A stretch of DNA of 33,783 bases from Desulfuromonadales bacterium (GTDB lineage: Bacteria; Desulfobacterota; Desulfuromonadia; Desulfuromonadales; JAHYIW01), in assembly GCA_029210745.1 (NCBI GenBank), contig JARGFI010000028.1, positions 1 to 33,783 of the forward strand, read 5' to 3'. Shown piece after piece: positions 26,901 through 33,505 of the stretch; position 1 is the first letter of the stretch, and every line of letters begins with the position of its first letter. The translations under genes and the position numbers were made by a program. The notes beneath the pieces were generated by a model that made no database searches, had not been told where the DNA came from, and saw only the letters and a list, made by a program, of their open reading frames with translations.

Positions 26901-29027
26901 GTTTATAACTCAGCGGCAGTGACCGGTGATTATCAAAATTTCCGCAATCGCTGCATCTATGTCACGGCCGAAACCGGAGTTGGCAACGAACCGGGCTGTG
27001 CCGATGACCCGTTAATTCCAACCAGTGACGGCTATGTCAGCCGGGTCTGGCCTTTGGGGGATATCGTTTTCTCCACGCCAACCCTGGTGACCGCCCCCAG
27101 TGAAAACTATCATAAGATTTATGGAGACCCCTCCTATCTGGCCTTTCGCAGAGACTATGTTGATCGCAGAAATATGGTCTATGTCGGCGCTAACGACGGA
27201 ATGCTTCATGCCTTTAACGCCGGTTTTTATCATGAAGGTGATGATAGTGATGATGGTGTCGATGTCCAGGGGTATTTTACCGACGGAACAGAGGTCGCGG
27301 CCACTGCGACTGATTTTAATTACGGTGTTGCACTTGGCGAGGAAACATGGGCGTTTTTACCGCCGGACCTGTTGCCTCATATGGTCTGGTTAACCTGCAA
27401 TGGAACGCCCAACGCGGCAGGGGCGTGTGACTCATCTGAATATACGCATGTGTATTATGTTGACAGTCGCGCCAAGGTCACGGACGTACGCATGTTTGAG
27501 TACAATGATGGCGATGCGGGCTTGTCGCTGGATTATTCCGGTATTGATGGTCAAGCTGGGGTCGAACATACGCAAGGCTGGGGAACGATCCTGATTCTGT
27601 CGATGCGTCTCGGCGGCGGCGCCATGGATGTGACTGCTGATTTTGATTATAACCCCGCGACGACTGATACCGTTAAGCAGTTCCGTTCGGCTTATTATGC
27701 TCTTGATATTACCGACCCGGAAAAGCCGCCGAAACTGTTATGGCGCTTTACCGATCCTCAGTTGGGTTTTTCAACCAGTTATCCGGCGATCGTCAGATCG
27801 AAAGATGATGCCGCCAATATCGACGAATGGTTTATGGTCGTAGGCTCCGGGCCGGAGAACCTCGTTCCGACCGGGTTGCGCGATTACAATTTCAACGCTA
27901 CAACGAAAAAAGGGCAGGTCTACGCGGTCAAGCTTAAAGATGGTACCTATACCAAGCTAGATCCTGGCGGAACTATCTTTGAGAACAATCAGATTATGGG
28001 AGATCCTTCTGTCATTGATGTGGACGGTGATTTTTCGAGTGATGTTATTTATATCGGCAGTCTGATTAATTCCACTCCCGGAAGTGCCAGCACGAATTTT
28101 GAGCATGGCAAGGTCTACCGCATTAACACCAAAAAGAAGGATACCCCTGTCGATTGGGCTGTGTCGGAATTTTTTGATCCAGATCCCTCCAATTCAGCCC
28201 CTGATCCAACCTTGCTTGAAGAGATCGGTCCCGTTCTTGTTGGGCCGTCCGCATCAAAGGATAGTGCGGGAAATATCTGGATATATTTCGGGACGGGTCA
28301 ACTGAAAAACACTGACGATAATAAAAACTCCGATGGTCAGGCGTTTTTCGCTATCAAGGAAGAGTGCTGGGATGGGGCCGTTGTCGGTGCATGTACGACG
28401 ACTTATTCAAAAGATGGGGACGGCAGTGCCGCCAATAAAGGGTTACTTAATACGTCTGCCATTGTTGTTAAGCAGCTTTCTGCTACAGTTGCGGCTGATG
28501 AACAACTTGTCGATCCTGATAATACGGTGTGTGCCGATTCATCGGGTCTCTGCAATTTCAGCGAGGTAAAAACAGCGGTGACCAATAAACAGGGGTGGTA
28601 TATTACACTGGATAACCCAGCTACGGCGAGTGAACGGGTTTTGTCAAAAAGCTCCGTTTTGGGAGGGTTGGTTCTTTTTACCACATATACGCCCGTCGCT
28701 GATACGTGCTCTATTTTCGGAAATAGCAAACTGTATGCTGTTTATTACGAGACCGGTACGGCGTTCAATCGATCAGTCGTTGGCGTGGACAGTACGACTG
28801 GAGAAATATTCAGGAGTATTGACATTGGTGAAGGGATGCCGACCTCGGTCGGGGTGGCGATCGGTGAAACCGTCTCCGGTTTTATCCAGAAATCGACCGG
28901 CGAAATTATCACCATCGAGAGTGAACCGGCGCTCAAGGTCAAGAGCGGGCCGTCAAGCTGGTACGGTGGTGCGGCAGGGTGCGGGACGACCGGGATTGAG
29001 ACGATCTATAAACATATCGCCAAGTAA
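23982..29027 (+). CDS. pilY1: PilY1-like pilus tip protein
   Basis: This 1681-residue exported protein has a signal peptide (1-27) and an N-terminal vWA-like segment whose MIDAS-like motif is reduced (IDYSKHM, 52-58). At about 226-418 lies an extra beta-rich domain with FDFEFLGKVF, LYVTSDGLMTF and AVFWDD, resembling nidogen-like sandwich domains. An EF-hand-like site follows (D856-A-D-G-D-G with E864). The C-terminal PilC/PilY1 beta-propeller begins near 1027 (GDIVFSTPTLV, VYVGANDGMLHAFNAG). It contains the Ca-site pattern D1346-V-D-G-D-F-S-S-D. PilY1 sits at the pilus tip, promotes assembly and adhesion, and antagonises retraction. It has GGGAG 6 bases before ATG 23982 and is the largest gene here. 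Base composition is more AT-rich in parts, especially the extra domain, than in flanking genes. Confidence 0.93.
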   Translation: MFNRNLKIVFLYVAISIVTGFFSLAGAVTIADYSAYPPFLPRVVRPNILFMIDYSKHMVRPAYGECSFGDCQTRFTTLSDSYNPNADYEGYFDPRADVADGFKYYYKTTSPDPDTFFKSSTGDWDGNWLNWLTMTQFDVVKTATIGGNIDTSPEQANPSGLTNLTKTIDGRTFYKLVNTSNCVANALDSLCVDFNEPLVISTDMDDWVEYGSGDTRTDIINDIVTFDGSSGDGSINIPFDFEFLGKVFTENTRLYVTSDGLMTFTPLTDAGPYRENSNTPSDGTDTPYNSAMTGLDALMAVFWDDASGVLSQGSKIYSFTKGTAENRLFVVRFENLLVDTDAAKNNPITYQAVFVEGQNLLLFQYKSVQTTQDNFGGGRGASVLIKNSSTGKRAEYLDNQTENTSVLIQDGTTLLMAAPDKTLLEVTPGVTTTKFKRHRDSTEYEVKVEIQNTGPGPVCNETNGEYKNTHEKNGKCYDHPVGGLIQYFRDNKLTGDLGFRLAVMMINRADGDGGFMRKHIQEFESTPAQWSSISGDIRNQVPVDDAPLAEALFDMQGYIRQDGSYEIGDIDTTFLSKDPYYFLDTTQMVPCAKSSVLLLSSGHYSNDNGTSIFTDDLPSTNYSASAVGDTDVSVNWTTGAKMNVETDAWSAAKAAVEGMKSKGGWLDNVAYQMRSTDLRSDAALGGSQTASLYVVDSYGEGNSPGSAVLKRAAHFGGYKKSLDLDDINDPYTYYSPLDGSGGVKGSVLRAIYDILRNSSSGTSVSVLSTSAGGEGAIYQAYFYPARVLNQIEERQWPGFMRAFFIDRYQNIRDDHSAASPTDTSAPNAKLELARDRVVEMYLDDSDSAVRIKARHDADGDGLLEAAEQTPVTFGSGYNSVSMDDIASLWEGGERLAKQHKDERNVYTWIDDGSSATEVDFSLTNATETLRLGTQYNSLLAPYLRAEATNTATATLVSRITDSTNIINFILGKSVYNSAAVTGDYQNFRNRCIYVTAETGVGNEPGCADDPLIPTSDGYVSRVWPLGDIVFSTPTLVTAPSENYHKIYGDPSYLAFRRDYVDRRNMVYVGANDGMLHAFNAGFYHEGDDSDDGVDVQGYFTDGTEVAATATDFNYGVALGEETWAFLPPDLLPHMVWLTCNGTPNAAGACDSSEYTHVYYVDSRAKVTDVRMFEYNDGDAGLSLDYSGIDGQAGVEHTQGWGTILILSMRLGGGAMDVTADFDYNPATTDTVKQFRSAYYALDITDPEKPPKLLWRFTDPQLGFSTSYPAIVRSKDDAANIDEWFMVVGSGPENLVPTGLRDYNFNATTKKGQVYAVKLKDGTYTKLDPGGTIFENNQIMGDPSVIDVDGDFSSDVIYIGSLINSTPGSASTNFEHGKVYRINTKKKDTPVDWAVSEFFDPDPSNSAPDPTLLEEIGPVLVGPSASKDSAGNIWIYFGTGQLKNTDDNKNSDGQAFFAIKEECWDGAVVGACTTTYSKDGDGSAANKGLLNTSAIVVKQLSATVAADEQLVDPDNTVCADSSGLCNFSEVKTAVTNKQGWYITLDNPATASERVLSKSSVLGGLVLFTTYTPVADTCSIFGNSKLYAVYYETGTAFNRSVVGVDSTTGEIFRSIDIGEGMPTSVGVAIGETVSGFIQKSTGEIITIESEPALKVKSGPSSWYGGAAGCGTTGIETIYKHIAK

Positions 29028-29042
29028 GAGCCTGTATTTTTT

Positions 29043-29789
29043 ATGAATTGGAAATATTTTTTCTCTACGCTCCTTGTCGCGGCACTGGCCGCGACGGGGT
29101 GTTCCAAAGACGAACCGCAACCGGCTACAGCGATCCCGTCCCCCGCGCCCGCTGTGGCGCCAGCGGAGCGTGATTCTTCTTCGGGCGCGGAACGTGCTGC
29201 GGCAAACAATGTGGCGGCGTCGCAACCGTCGGCGCCTGCTGCCAACAGTGCGCCGCGGATCGTTTCGGTCACGCTTGAACCGGTTCCAGCGTATCCGGGA
29301 ACAACCATTACCGCCGAGATCGTCAGTAGCGATCCTGACGACGATCTGGTGACCTACCATGTGCAGTGGCTGCGCAACAATGAACCGGTTGACGGGGATT
29401 TTGAGGAGTTGGATACGACAGGGTTCAGCAAGGGGGATCTGATTGCTCTGGTCGTCACCCCGACCGACGGGGAGCAGGAGGGGGAACCCGGAAAATCGCT
29501 GCCGCTGCTGCTGCACAACCGTCCGCCGGAAATTGCTTCACTGCCGACCGGGATGGTTGATGGTCGCTTCGTCTATCAGGTCGAAGCCACTGATCCCGAG
29601 GGGGATCCCCTCACCTTTTCCCTTGAAGGCGCTCCACAGGGGATGGAGATCGACCCTCAGAGCGGGCTGATCGACTGGCAGGTGCCACCAACATTAAGTG
29701 GCAATTACGCGATAAAGATACTGGTCAGCGATGGCGACGCCAAAGCGTATCAGACGTTCGGTTTGACTTTCAGTCAGCAACAGCAGTAA
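29043..29789 (+). CDS. Lipoprotein with cadherin/Ig-like repeats, downstream of pilY1
   Basis: This 248-residue protein has a signal peptide with a lipobox (LAATGC, Cys20), so it should be acylated and held in the envelope. A Pro/Ala-rich linker (about 25-72) leads to two beta-sandwich repeats. The first contains VSSDPDDDLVTYHVQW. The second has EATDPEGDPLTFSLEGAP and a GMEIDPQSGLIDWQVP pattern, as in putative Ig (He_PIG)/dystroglycan-type cadherin-like domains that bind calcium. It starts 15 bases after the pilY1 stop with no clear ribosome site, so translation may depend on pilY1. A role in PilY1 or pilus anchoring is inferred from position only. Confidence 0.82.
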   Translation: MNWKYFFSTLLVAALAATGCSKDEPQPATAIPSPAPAVAPAERDSSSGAERAAANNVAASQPSAPAANSAPRIVSVTLEPVPAYPGTTITAEIVSSDPDDDLVTYHVQWLRNNEPVDGDFEELDTTGFSKGDLIALVVTPTDGEQEGEPGKSLPLLLHNRPPEIASLPTGMVDGRFVYQVEATDPEGDPLTFSLEGAPQGMEIDPQSGLIDWQVPPTLSGNYAIKILVSDGDAKAYQTFGLTFSQQQQ

Positions 29790-29932
29790 AACCTGCAAAT
29801 ACTGATTGTTCATGCAAACAAATATAGTGAATGAAGAGATGGACAAAGCAACCTGTTTTGTCGCGCCGGTTAAAAGCTATTTTCAGACATCTTCACAAAT
29901 ACCAATCTGACCAGCTCTCTGCCATTACAGAC

Positions 29933-29958
29933 ATCGCGGCCAGGAGACCGCTCCCACA
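29933..29958. repeat. Degenerate REP-like palindrome
   Basis: ATCGCGGCCAGGAGACCGC followed by TCCCACA resembles one half of the REP-class element at 14098-14148 (GCGG and CTCC(T/C)ACA ends). It lies in the gap between the pilus lipoprotein and the convergent yggU-like gene, which otherwise holds nothing recognisable. Confidence 0.5.
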
Positions 29959-29971
29959 GATACAGATATTC

Positions 29972-30268
29972 TTATCCGCAATCATTAGCCAGCCGCGCCG
30001 CGACTTCAGCCAGCGACAACCCCCGCACCAACACGCGCTTGTGCCGTGACTTGTCGCCTGCCACCACCTCTACGCTGCTTTTGGCGACCCCCATCTGTTT
30101 GGCGATGAATTCACGGCAGAGTTTGTTGGCGGCACCGTCGACCGGCGGTGAGGTCAGGCGCACCCTGATCTCACCGCCGAATACACCGATGATTTCGTTT
30201 TTGCTGGCGCGCGGCTGCACGTGCAGGGCGAGAATCACACCATCAACGCTGACTGTCAGAAAATCCAT
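29972..30268 (-). CDS. yggU: DUF167 / YggU family protein
   Basis: This 98-residue protein matches the DUF167 family. It has the segment LALHVQPRASKNEIIG, then VRLTSPPVDGAANKLCREFIA (split at Ala-Asn) and VEVVAGDKSRHKRVLV. The family is widespread, small and cytoplasmic, and its function is unknown. The ATG at 30268 follows the yggT stop by 11 bases, and the yggT-yggU order is a common pairing, so they are co-transcribed. Confidence 0.92.
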   Translation of the reverse strand: MDFLTVSVDGVILALHVQPRASKNEIIGVFGGEIRVRLTSPPVDGAANKLCREFIAKQMGVAKSSVEVVAGDKSRHKRVLVRGLSLAEVAARLANDCG

Positions 30269-30279
30269 AACAAAGGGAC

Positions 30280-30585
30280 TCAGTATCCGGTGAGGGTGCG
30301 CATGATCATGGTGAGCAGGGTCATGATCAGTTGTCGGCTGATTTCGAGAGCAATCAGCAGCGCGATCGGGGTAAAATCCATGCCGCCAAAATTGAGCGGC
30401 AAAATCCGCCGCAGGCGGTCGAGCAGGGGATCGGTGGCATTGTGCAAAAAACGCACGATCGGATTGTAGGGGTCGGGATTGACCCAGGAGACCAGCGCCC
30501 GGGCAATGACCACGTAGATATAAAGTTGTATCACCAGGTTGGCGATTGCCGCCACCGCGCGTAACAAAACCAGCAGAAGTTCCAT
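30280..30585 (-). CDS. yggT: YggT family membrane protein
   Basis: This 101-residue protein has two hydrophobic segments, at about residues 3-30 and 60-95. Between them lies the family pattern IARALVSWVNPDPYNPIV and FLHNATDPLLDRLRRILP (near 25-65). YggT proteins are inner-membrane proteins linked to osmotic response and division in some bacteria; the role here is not known. ATG 30585 is preferred to an upstream TTG at 30591 because an AGG core lies 6 bases before it. It heads the yggT-yggU unit and is divergent from the DAHP synthase gene. Confidence 0.92.
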   Translation of the reverse strand: MELLLVLLRAVAAIANLVIQLYIYVVIARALVSWVNPDPYNPIVRFLHNATDPLLDRLRRILPLNFGGMDFTPIALLIALEISRQLIMTLLTMIMRTLTGY

Positions 30586-30683
30586 GGTCAACCTTTCGGG
30601 AAAGACAGGACTGTTTCGAGTTTCTGTTTATACCGCATCGCCGGAAAAGGTGTCAAATTTTTACGCATCAATGGCGATGAAAC

Positions 30684-30712
30684 TTGATCTTTGTGCAGAA
30701 AACCTTTAGATT
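30684..30712 (+). promoter_or_regulatory. Candidate promoter of the DAHP synthase gene
   Basis: TTGATC (30684-30689) and TAGATT (30707-30712) are spaced by 17 bp. The leader to ATG 30781 would be about 62 nt. No leader peptide or Trp/Tyr codon cluster was seen. Confidence 0.5.
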
Positions 30713-30780
30713 GGCGCTGTTTTTCAATTAATGCCAATCTATCTGCAAACAATCGATATTTCCGACAAAGGAAGCACAGC

Positions 30781-31857
30781 ATGACCGACACCAGCAACAT
30801 CCATGTCAGGGAACTCACCCCGATTATCTCCCCGGAAAGCCTGAAACAGGTCTTTCCCTTATCGGAAGGTGCGGCCCAGTTTGTTCTCAAGGCACGCAAC
30901 CAGATTCGCGATATCATTTTTCGCCGCGACCGGCGCTTGATGGTGATCGTCGGACCGTGCTCCATTCATGATCCGCATGCCGCGCTTGACTATGCCCGGC
31001 GCCTCAGCGCTCTGAGCGCTGAACTGCACGATCAACTGCTGCTGGTGATGCGCGTCTATTTCGAAAAACCACGCACCACGATCGGCTGGAAGGGGTTGAT
31101 CAACGATCCTGACATCGACGGCACTCACGCTATTTCCAAGGGACTCGGCATCGCTCGCGGCCTGCAATGCAGCATCACCGAGCTGGGTCTGCCGGTGGCC
31201 ACCGAGATGCTCGATCCGATTACCCCCCAGTACATGTCCGATTTTATCAGCTGGGGCGCGATCGGTGCCCGCACAACCGAATCGCAACCGCACCGTGAAA
31301 TCGCCAGCGCCCTCTCCTTCCCGGTCGGCTTTAAAAACGGTACCGACGGTGGCTTGCAGGTTGCTATCGACGCGATGGGCGCGGCGTGCAACAAGCACAG
31401 CTTTCTCGGCATCAACGGCGACGGGCGCACCGCCATTGTCCACACGGTGGGGAACAAGGATGTTCACATTGTGTTGCGCGGCGGTAACGGCAAGCCGAAT
31501 TATTCGGCGGAACATATCGCCAGAACCGAGGCACTGCTCGCCAAGGTAAAAATTTCCAGTGACATCATGGTCGATTGCAGTCACGCCAATTCGTTCAAGG
31601 ATCACGCCCGGCAGGAAGAAGTTGTGCGTGATGTGATGGCGCAGATCGCGGCGGGGAATCAATCGATCTGTGCGTTGATGGTCGAAAGCTTTCTTGAGGA
31701 GGGCAACCAGCCGACGCCACAAACGCTGGCCGATTTTGAAAATCTCAAATACGGCGTTTCGATTACCGATAAATGTATCGACTGGGCAACCACCGAGCGT
31801 CTGCTGCGTTCTGCCCACCAGCAACTTAAAGCCATGGGTGGACGAAAAATTGACTGA
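30781..31857 (+). CDS. 3-deoxy-7-phosphoheptulonate (DAHP) synthase, class I
   Basis: This 358-residue enzyme condenses phosphoenolpyruvate and erythrose 4-phosphate, the first step of the shikimate pathway. It is the AroF/AroG/AroH-like class I alpha form. Motifs include VIVGPCSIHDP, FEKPRTTIGWKGLINDP, ATEMLDPITPQY, and GARTTESQPHREIAS (with the PEP-binding residues). GFKNGTDGGLQ and DCSHANSFKDH near the C-terminus (metal ligands) are also present. The feedback amino acid cannot be predicted safely. ATG 30781 has AAGGAAG before it, which supports this start over an in-frame ATG at 30691. It precedes hgcA, with a palindromic repeat between. Confidence 0.96.
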   Translation: MTDTSNIHVRELTPIISPESLKQVFPLSEGAAQFVLKARNQIRDIIFRRDRRLMVIVGPCSIHDPHAALDYARRLSALSAELHDQLLLVMRVYFEKPRTTIGWKGLINDPDIDGTHAISKGLGIARGLQCSITELGLPVATEMLDPITPQYMSDFISWGAIGARTTESQPHREIASALSFPVGFKNGTDGGLQVAIDAMGAACNKHSFLGINGDGRTAIVHTVGNKDVHIVLRGGNGKPNYSAEHIARTEALLAKVKISSDIMVDCSHANSFKDHARQEEVVRDVMAQIAAGNQSICALMVESFLEEGNQPTPQTLADFENLKYGVSITDKCIDWATTERLLRSAHQQLKAMGGRKID

Positions 31858-31864
31858 CATGATT

Positions 31865-31990
31865 GATGGCGTCGTAAAAAGTCCGCCCTACATCGTTACG
31901 CTGATTTTTCAGGACCTCGACCTACCTGATGTAGGCCTTCGCCCCTGAAAAACACCAAGCCTTGTAGGACGAAATTTTTGCTTAGCCATC
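31865..31990. repeat. Palindromic intergenic element upstream of hgcA
   Basis: The element is bounded by GATGGC (31865-31870) and GCCATC (31985-31990). Inner arms are CCTACATC (31887-31894)/GATGTAGG (31928-31935) and TTTTTCAGG (31905-31913)/CCTGAAAAA (31944-31952). This composite palindrome has no coding capacity and looks like a dispersed repeat or small non-autonomous element. It separates the DAHP synthase gene from hgcA and could end the first transcript or carry signals for the second. Confidence 0.65.
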
Positions 31991-32013
31991 TCATTCTTTT
32001 TTGCGAGTGCATC

Positions 32014-32083
32014 ATGATTGACAACACACCATCATCCCCTTCCTGTTGACCGCCTTCAGCGCCGCCGGGAGCGGTGCACGAAG
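32014..32083 (+). other. Possible hgcA 5' extension with in-frame Cys-UGA and SECIS-like hairpin
   Basis: ATG 32014 is in the hgcA frame and reads MIDNTPSSPSC before a UGA at 32047-32049. The frame then continues PPSAPPGAV into the GTG at 32074. A stem 32059-32065/32071-32077 (7 bp, one G-U) has a 5-nt loop CGGGA, extended by CTTC/GAAG (32054-32057/32080-32083). The loop begins 16 nt after the UGA and has G as its second base. This fits the bacterial SECIS rules as I recall them. If UGA is read as selenocysteine, HgcA is 393 residues with a Cys-Sec pair at 11-12. If not, ATG 32014 starts only an 11-codon peptide. Confidence 0.5.
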
Positions 32084-33195
32084 ATGCGGGGCAGCGTGCC
32101 GCTGAAACCTCCCCCGAGACAGGCTGCGCCCCATCGGCATGCCCGCCGCGTGATGTGCCGGGCTATACCCTGTGTCACTATGTCTGTGGCTGGCTCGGCA
32201 GTGCGCGGGGTGATATCCCGCAGGTTGCAACCCGGTTGACCCGGACGGACACCCTCGGTCACTGGCGGATGCGCTGGAACCTCGGGCGTAATCGCTACCG
32301 GGTGGTCGCCGGGCTCTACGCCGTCGGTACTCCCGACAGCAGCGCGCCGGTACTCCTGTGTGCCAACTACAAACTCAGTTTCGACCTGTTGCGCCGTGCG
32401 CTTGACGGTCTCGACGCGTGGCTGCTGGTCCTTGATACCAAAGGGATCAACGTCTGGTGCGCGGCAGGGAAAGGAACGTTCGGAACTGCCGAAATCGTGC
32501 GCCGGGTCGCGCGGAGCGGACTCGACGAAATCGTCAGTCACCGCACGCTGATTGCGCCACAACTCGGCGCCCCCGGCATTGCCGCCCACCTGGTCAAAAA
32601 AGAGTGCGGTTTCAGGATCGTCTACGGGCCGGTCCGGGCGACAGATATCAAGGCGTTCCTGTCCGCCGGGCAGCAGGCCACCCCCGCGATGCGCCGCGTC
32701 ACCTTCACCCCCTGGGAACGGACGATCCTGACCCCGGTGGAGTTGACAATTTTCGGGCGCAAGCTGCTGTGGATTGCCCTGCTGCTGCTCCTGCTCGGCG
32801 GCATCGGCGAGGGGTTTTTCTCCTTCGGCAATCTCTGGCAGCGCGGCGGCGGCGCGATCCTGACCGGTCTCGGCGGGCTCGTTGCCGGTGCGGTCATCAC
32901 CCCGATCCTGCTCCCCTGGTTGCCGGGGCGGGCGTTTGCGACCAAGGGTGCCGTGGCCGGGGGAGCGGTGGCGGTTGGTGCCCTGCTGGTCTACGGCCCG
33001 ACCCTCGGCGTCCTTAACGGCATTGCTTTTCTGTTAAGTATCACGGCGGTCGCCTCCTATTGCGGCATGAATTTCACCGGCTCATCGACCTACACCTCGC
33101 CCTCCGGAGTGGAGAAGGAAATGCGCCGCGCGCTGCCACTGCAAATGGGCACCCTGCTGCTGGCAGCGGCGTTCTGGTTTGCGGCGGCGTTTTAG
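32074..33195 (+). CDS. hgcA: HgcA, corrinoid-dependent mercury methyltransferase
   Basis: HgcA transfers a methyl group from its cob(III)alamin-type cofactor to Hg(II), forming methylmercury. The corrinoid domain (about residues 47-200, GTG numbering) includes GLYAVG, LLCANYKLSFD and the cap-helix motif NVWCAAGKGTFGT, with Cys129 as the cobalt ligand. It continues with VSHRTLIAPQLGAPGIAAH and YGPVRATDIKAFL. Five hydrophobic segments follow: about 230-248, 256-282, 289-309, 310-330 and 352-372. These match the HgcA membrane domain and exclude a plain CO dehydrogenase/acetyl-CoA synthase corrinoid subunit. The start is uncertain. GTG 32074 is the first start codon after an in-frame UGA, but GGGAG lies only 2 bases before it. 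The frame may really begin at ATG 32014 through a recoded UGA. hgcB follows by 10 bases. Confidence 0.95.
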   Translation: MHEDAGQRAAETSPETGCAPSACPPRDVPGYTLCHYVCGWLGSARGDIPQVATRLTRTDTLGHWRMRWNLGRNRYRVVAGLYAVGTPDSSAPVLLCANYKLSFDLLRRALDGLDAWLLVLDTKGINVWCAAGKGTFGTAEIVRRVARSGLDEIVSHRTLIAPQLGAPGIAAHLVKKECGFRIVYGPVRATDIKAFLSAGQQATPAMRRVTFTPWERTILTPVELTIFGRKLLWIALLLLLLGGIGEGFFSFGNLWQRGGGAILTGLGGLVAGAVITPILLPWLPGRAFATKGAVAGGAVAVGALLVYGPTLGVLNGIAFLLSITAVASYCGMNFTGSSTYTSPSGVEKEMRRALPLQMGTLLLAAAFWFAAAF

Positions 33196-33205
33196 GAGAT
33201 TCGAC

Positions 33206-33505
33206 ATGGCGGAACTCAAATATCTTGACGACGTTTCAACCCTGCAACTCGACGCTGGTGGCTGTATCGGTTGCGGCATGTGCGTGACAGTCTGCCCGCA
33301 CGCCGTCTTTACGCTCGCCGAAGGCAAAGCCGCGATCAACGACCATAACCGCTGCATGGAATGCGGCGCCTGCGCCAAAAACTGCCCGGTCGAAGTGATA
33401 ACGGTCAAAGCCGGAGTCGGCTGCGCCAGTGCAATCATCTACAGCTGGCTGACAGGGAAAGAACCGCGCTGCGATTGCAGCGACGGTGACGGCGGTTGTT
33501 GCTGA
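33206..33505 (+). CDS. hgcB: HgcB, 2[4Fe-4S] ferredoxin of mercury methylation
   Basis: This 99-residue protein supplies low-potential electrons to the corrinoid of HgcA and may bind or deliver Hg. The cluster ligands are Cys20/23/26/30 (CIGCGMCVTVCP) and Cys50/53/56/60 (CMECGACAKNCP). A further conserved cysteine is Cys73 (KAGVGCAS), and the C-terminus holds CDC and a terminal CC pair (Cys89, 91, 98, 99), which is a hallmark of HgcB rather than an ordinary ferredoxin. An AGGAG site lies 7 bases before ATG 33206, and the gene follows hgcA by 10 bases, so they are co-transcribed. Confidence 0.96.
   Translation: MAELKYLDDVSTLQLDAGGCIGCGMCVTVCPHAVFTLAEGKAAINDHNRCMECGACAKNCPVEVITVKAGVGCASAIIYSWLTGKEPRCDCSDGDGGCC

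Noticed and set aside
30859-31860. 333-residue minus-strand frame opposite the DAHP synthase gene
   Set aside because: It mirrors the true gene, which has clear motifs and a ribosome site. The antisense protein matches nothing.
32074-33195. HgcA as an ordinary CO dehydrogenase/acetyl-CoA synthase corrinoid subunit
   Set aside because: The NVWCAAGK cap helix, five C-terminal membrane helices and an adjacent HgcB are specific for the mercury-methylation protein.
33206-33505. HgcB stop codon (TGA after a CC pair) as another recoded selenocysteine
   Set aside because: The reading frame beyond has no HgcB-like sequence, HgcB proteins normally end near a Cys pair, and no hairpin of the right spacing was seen.
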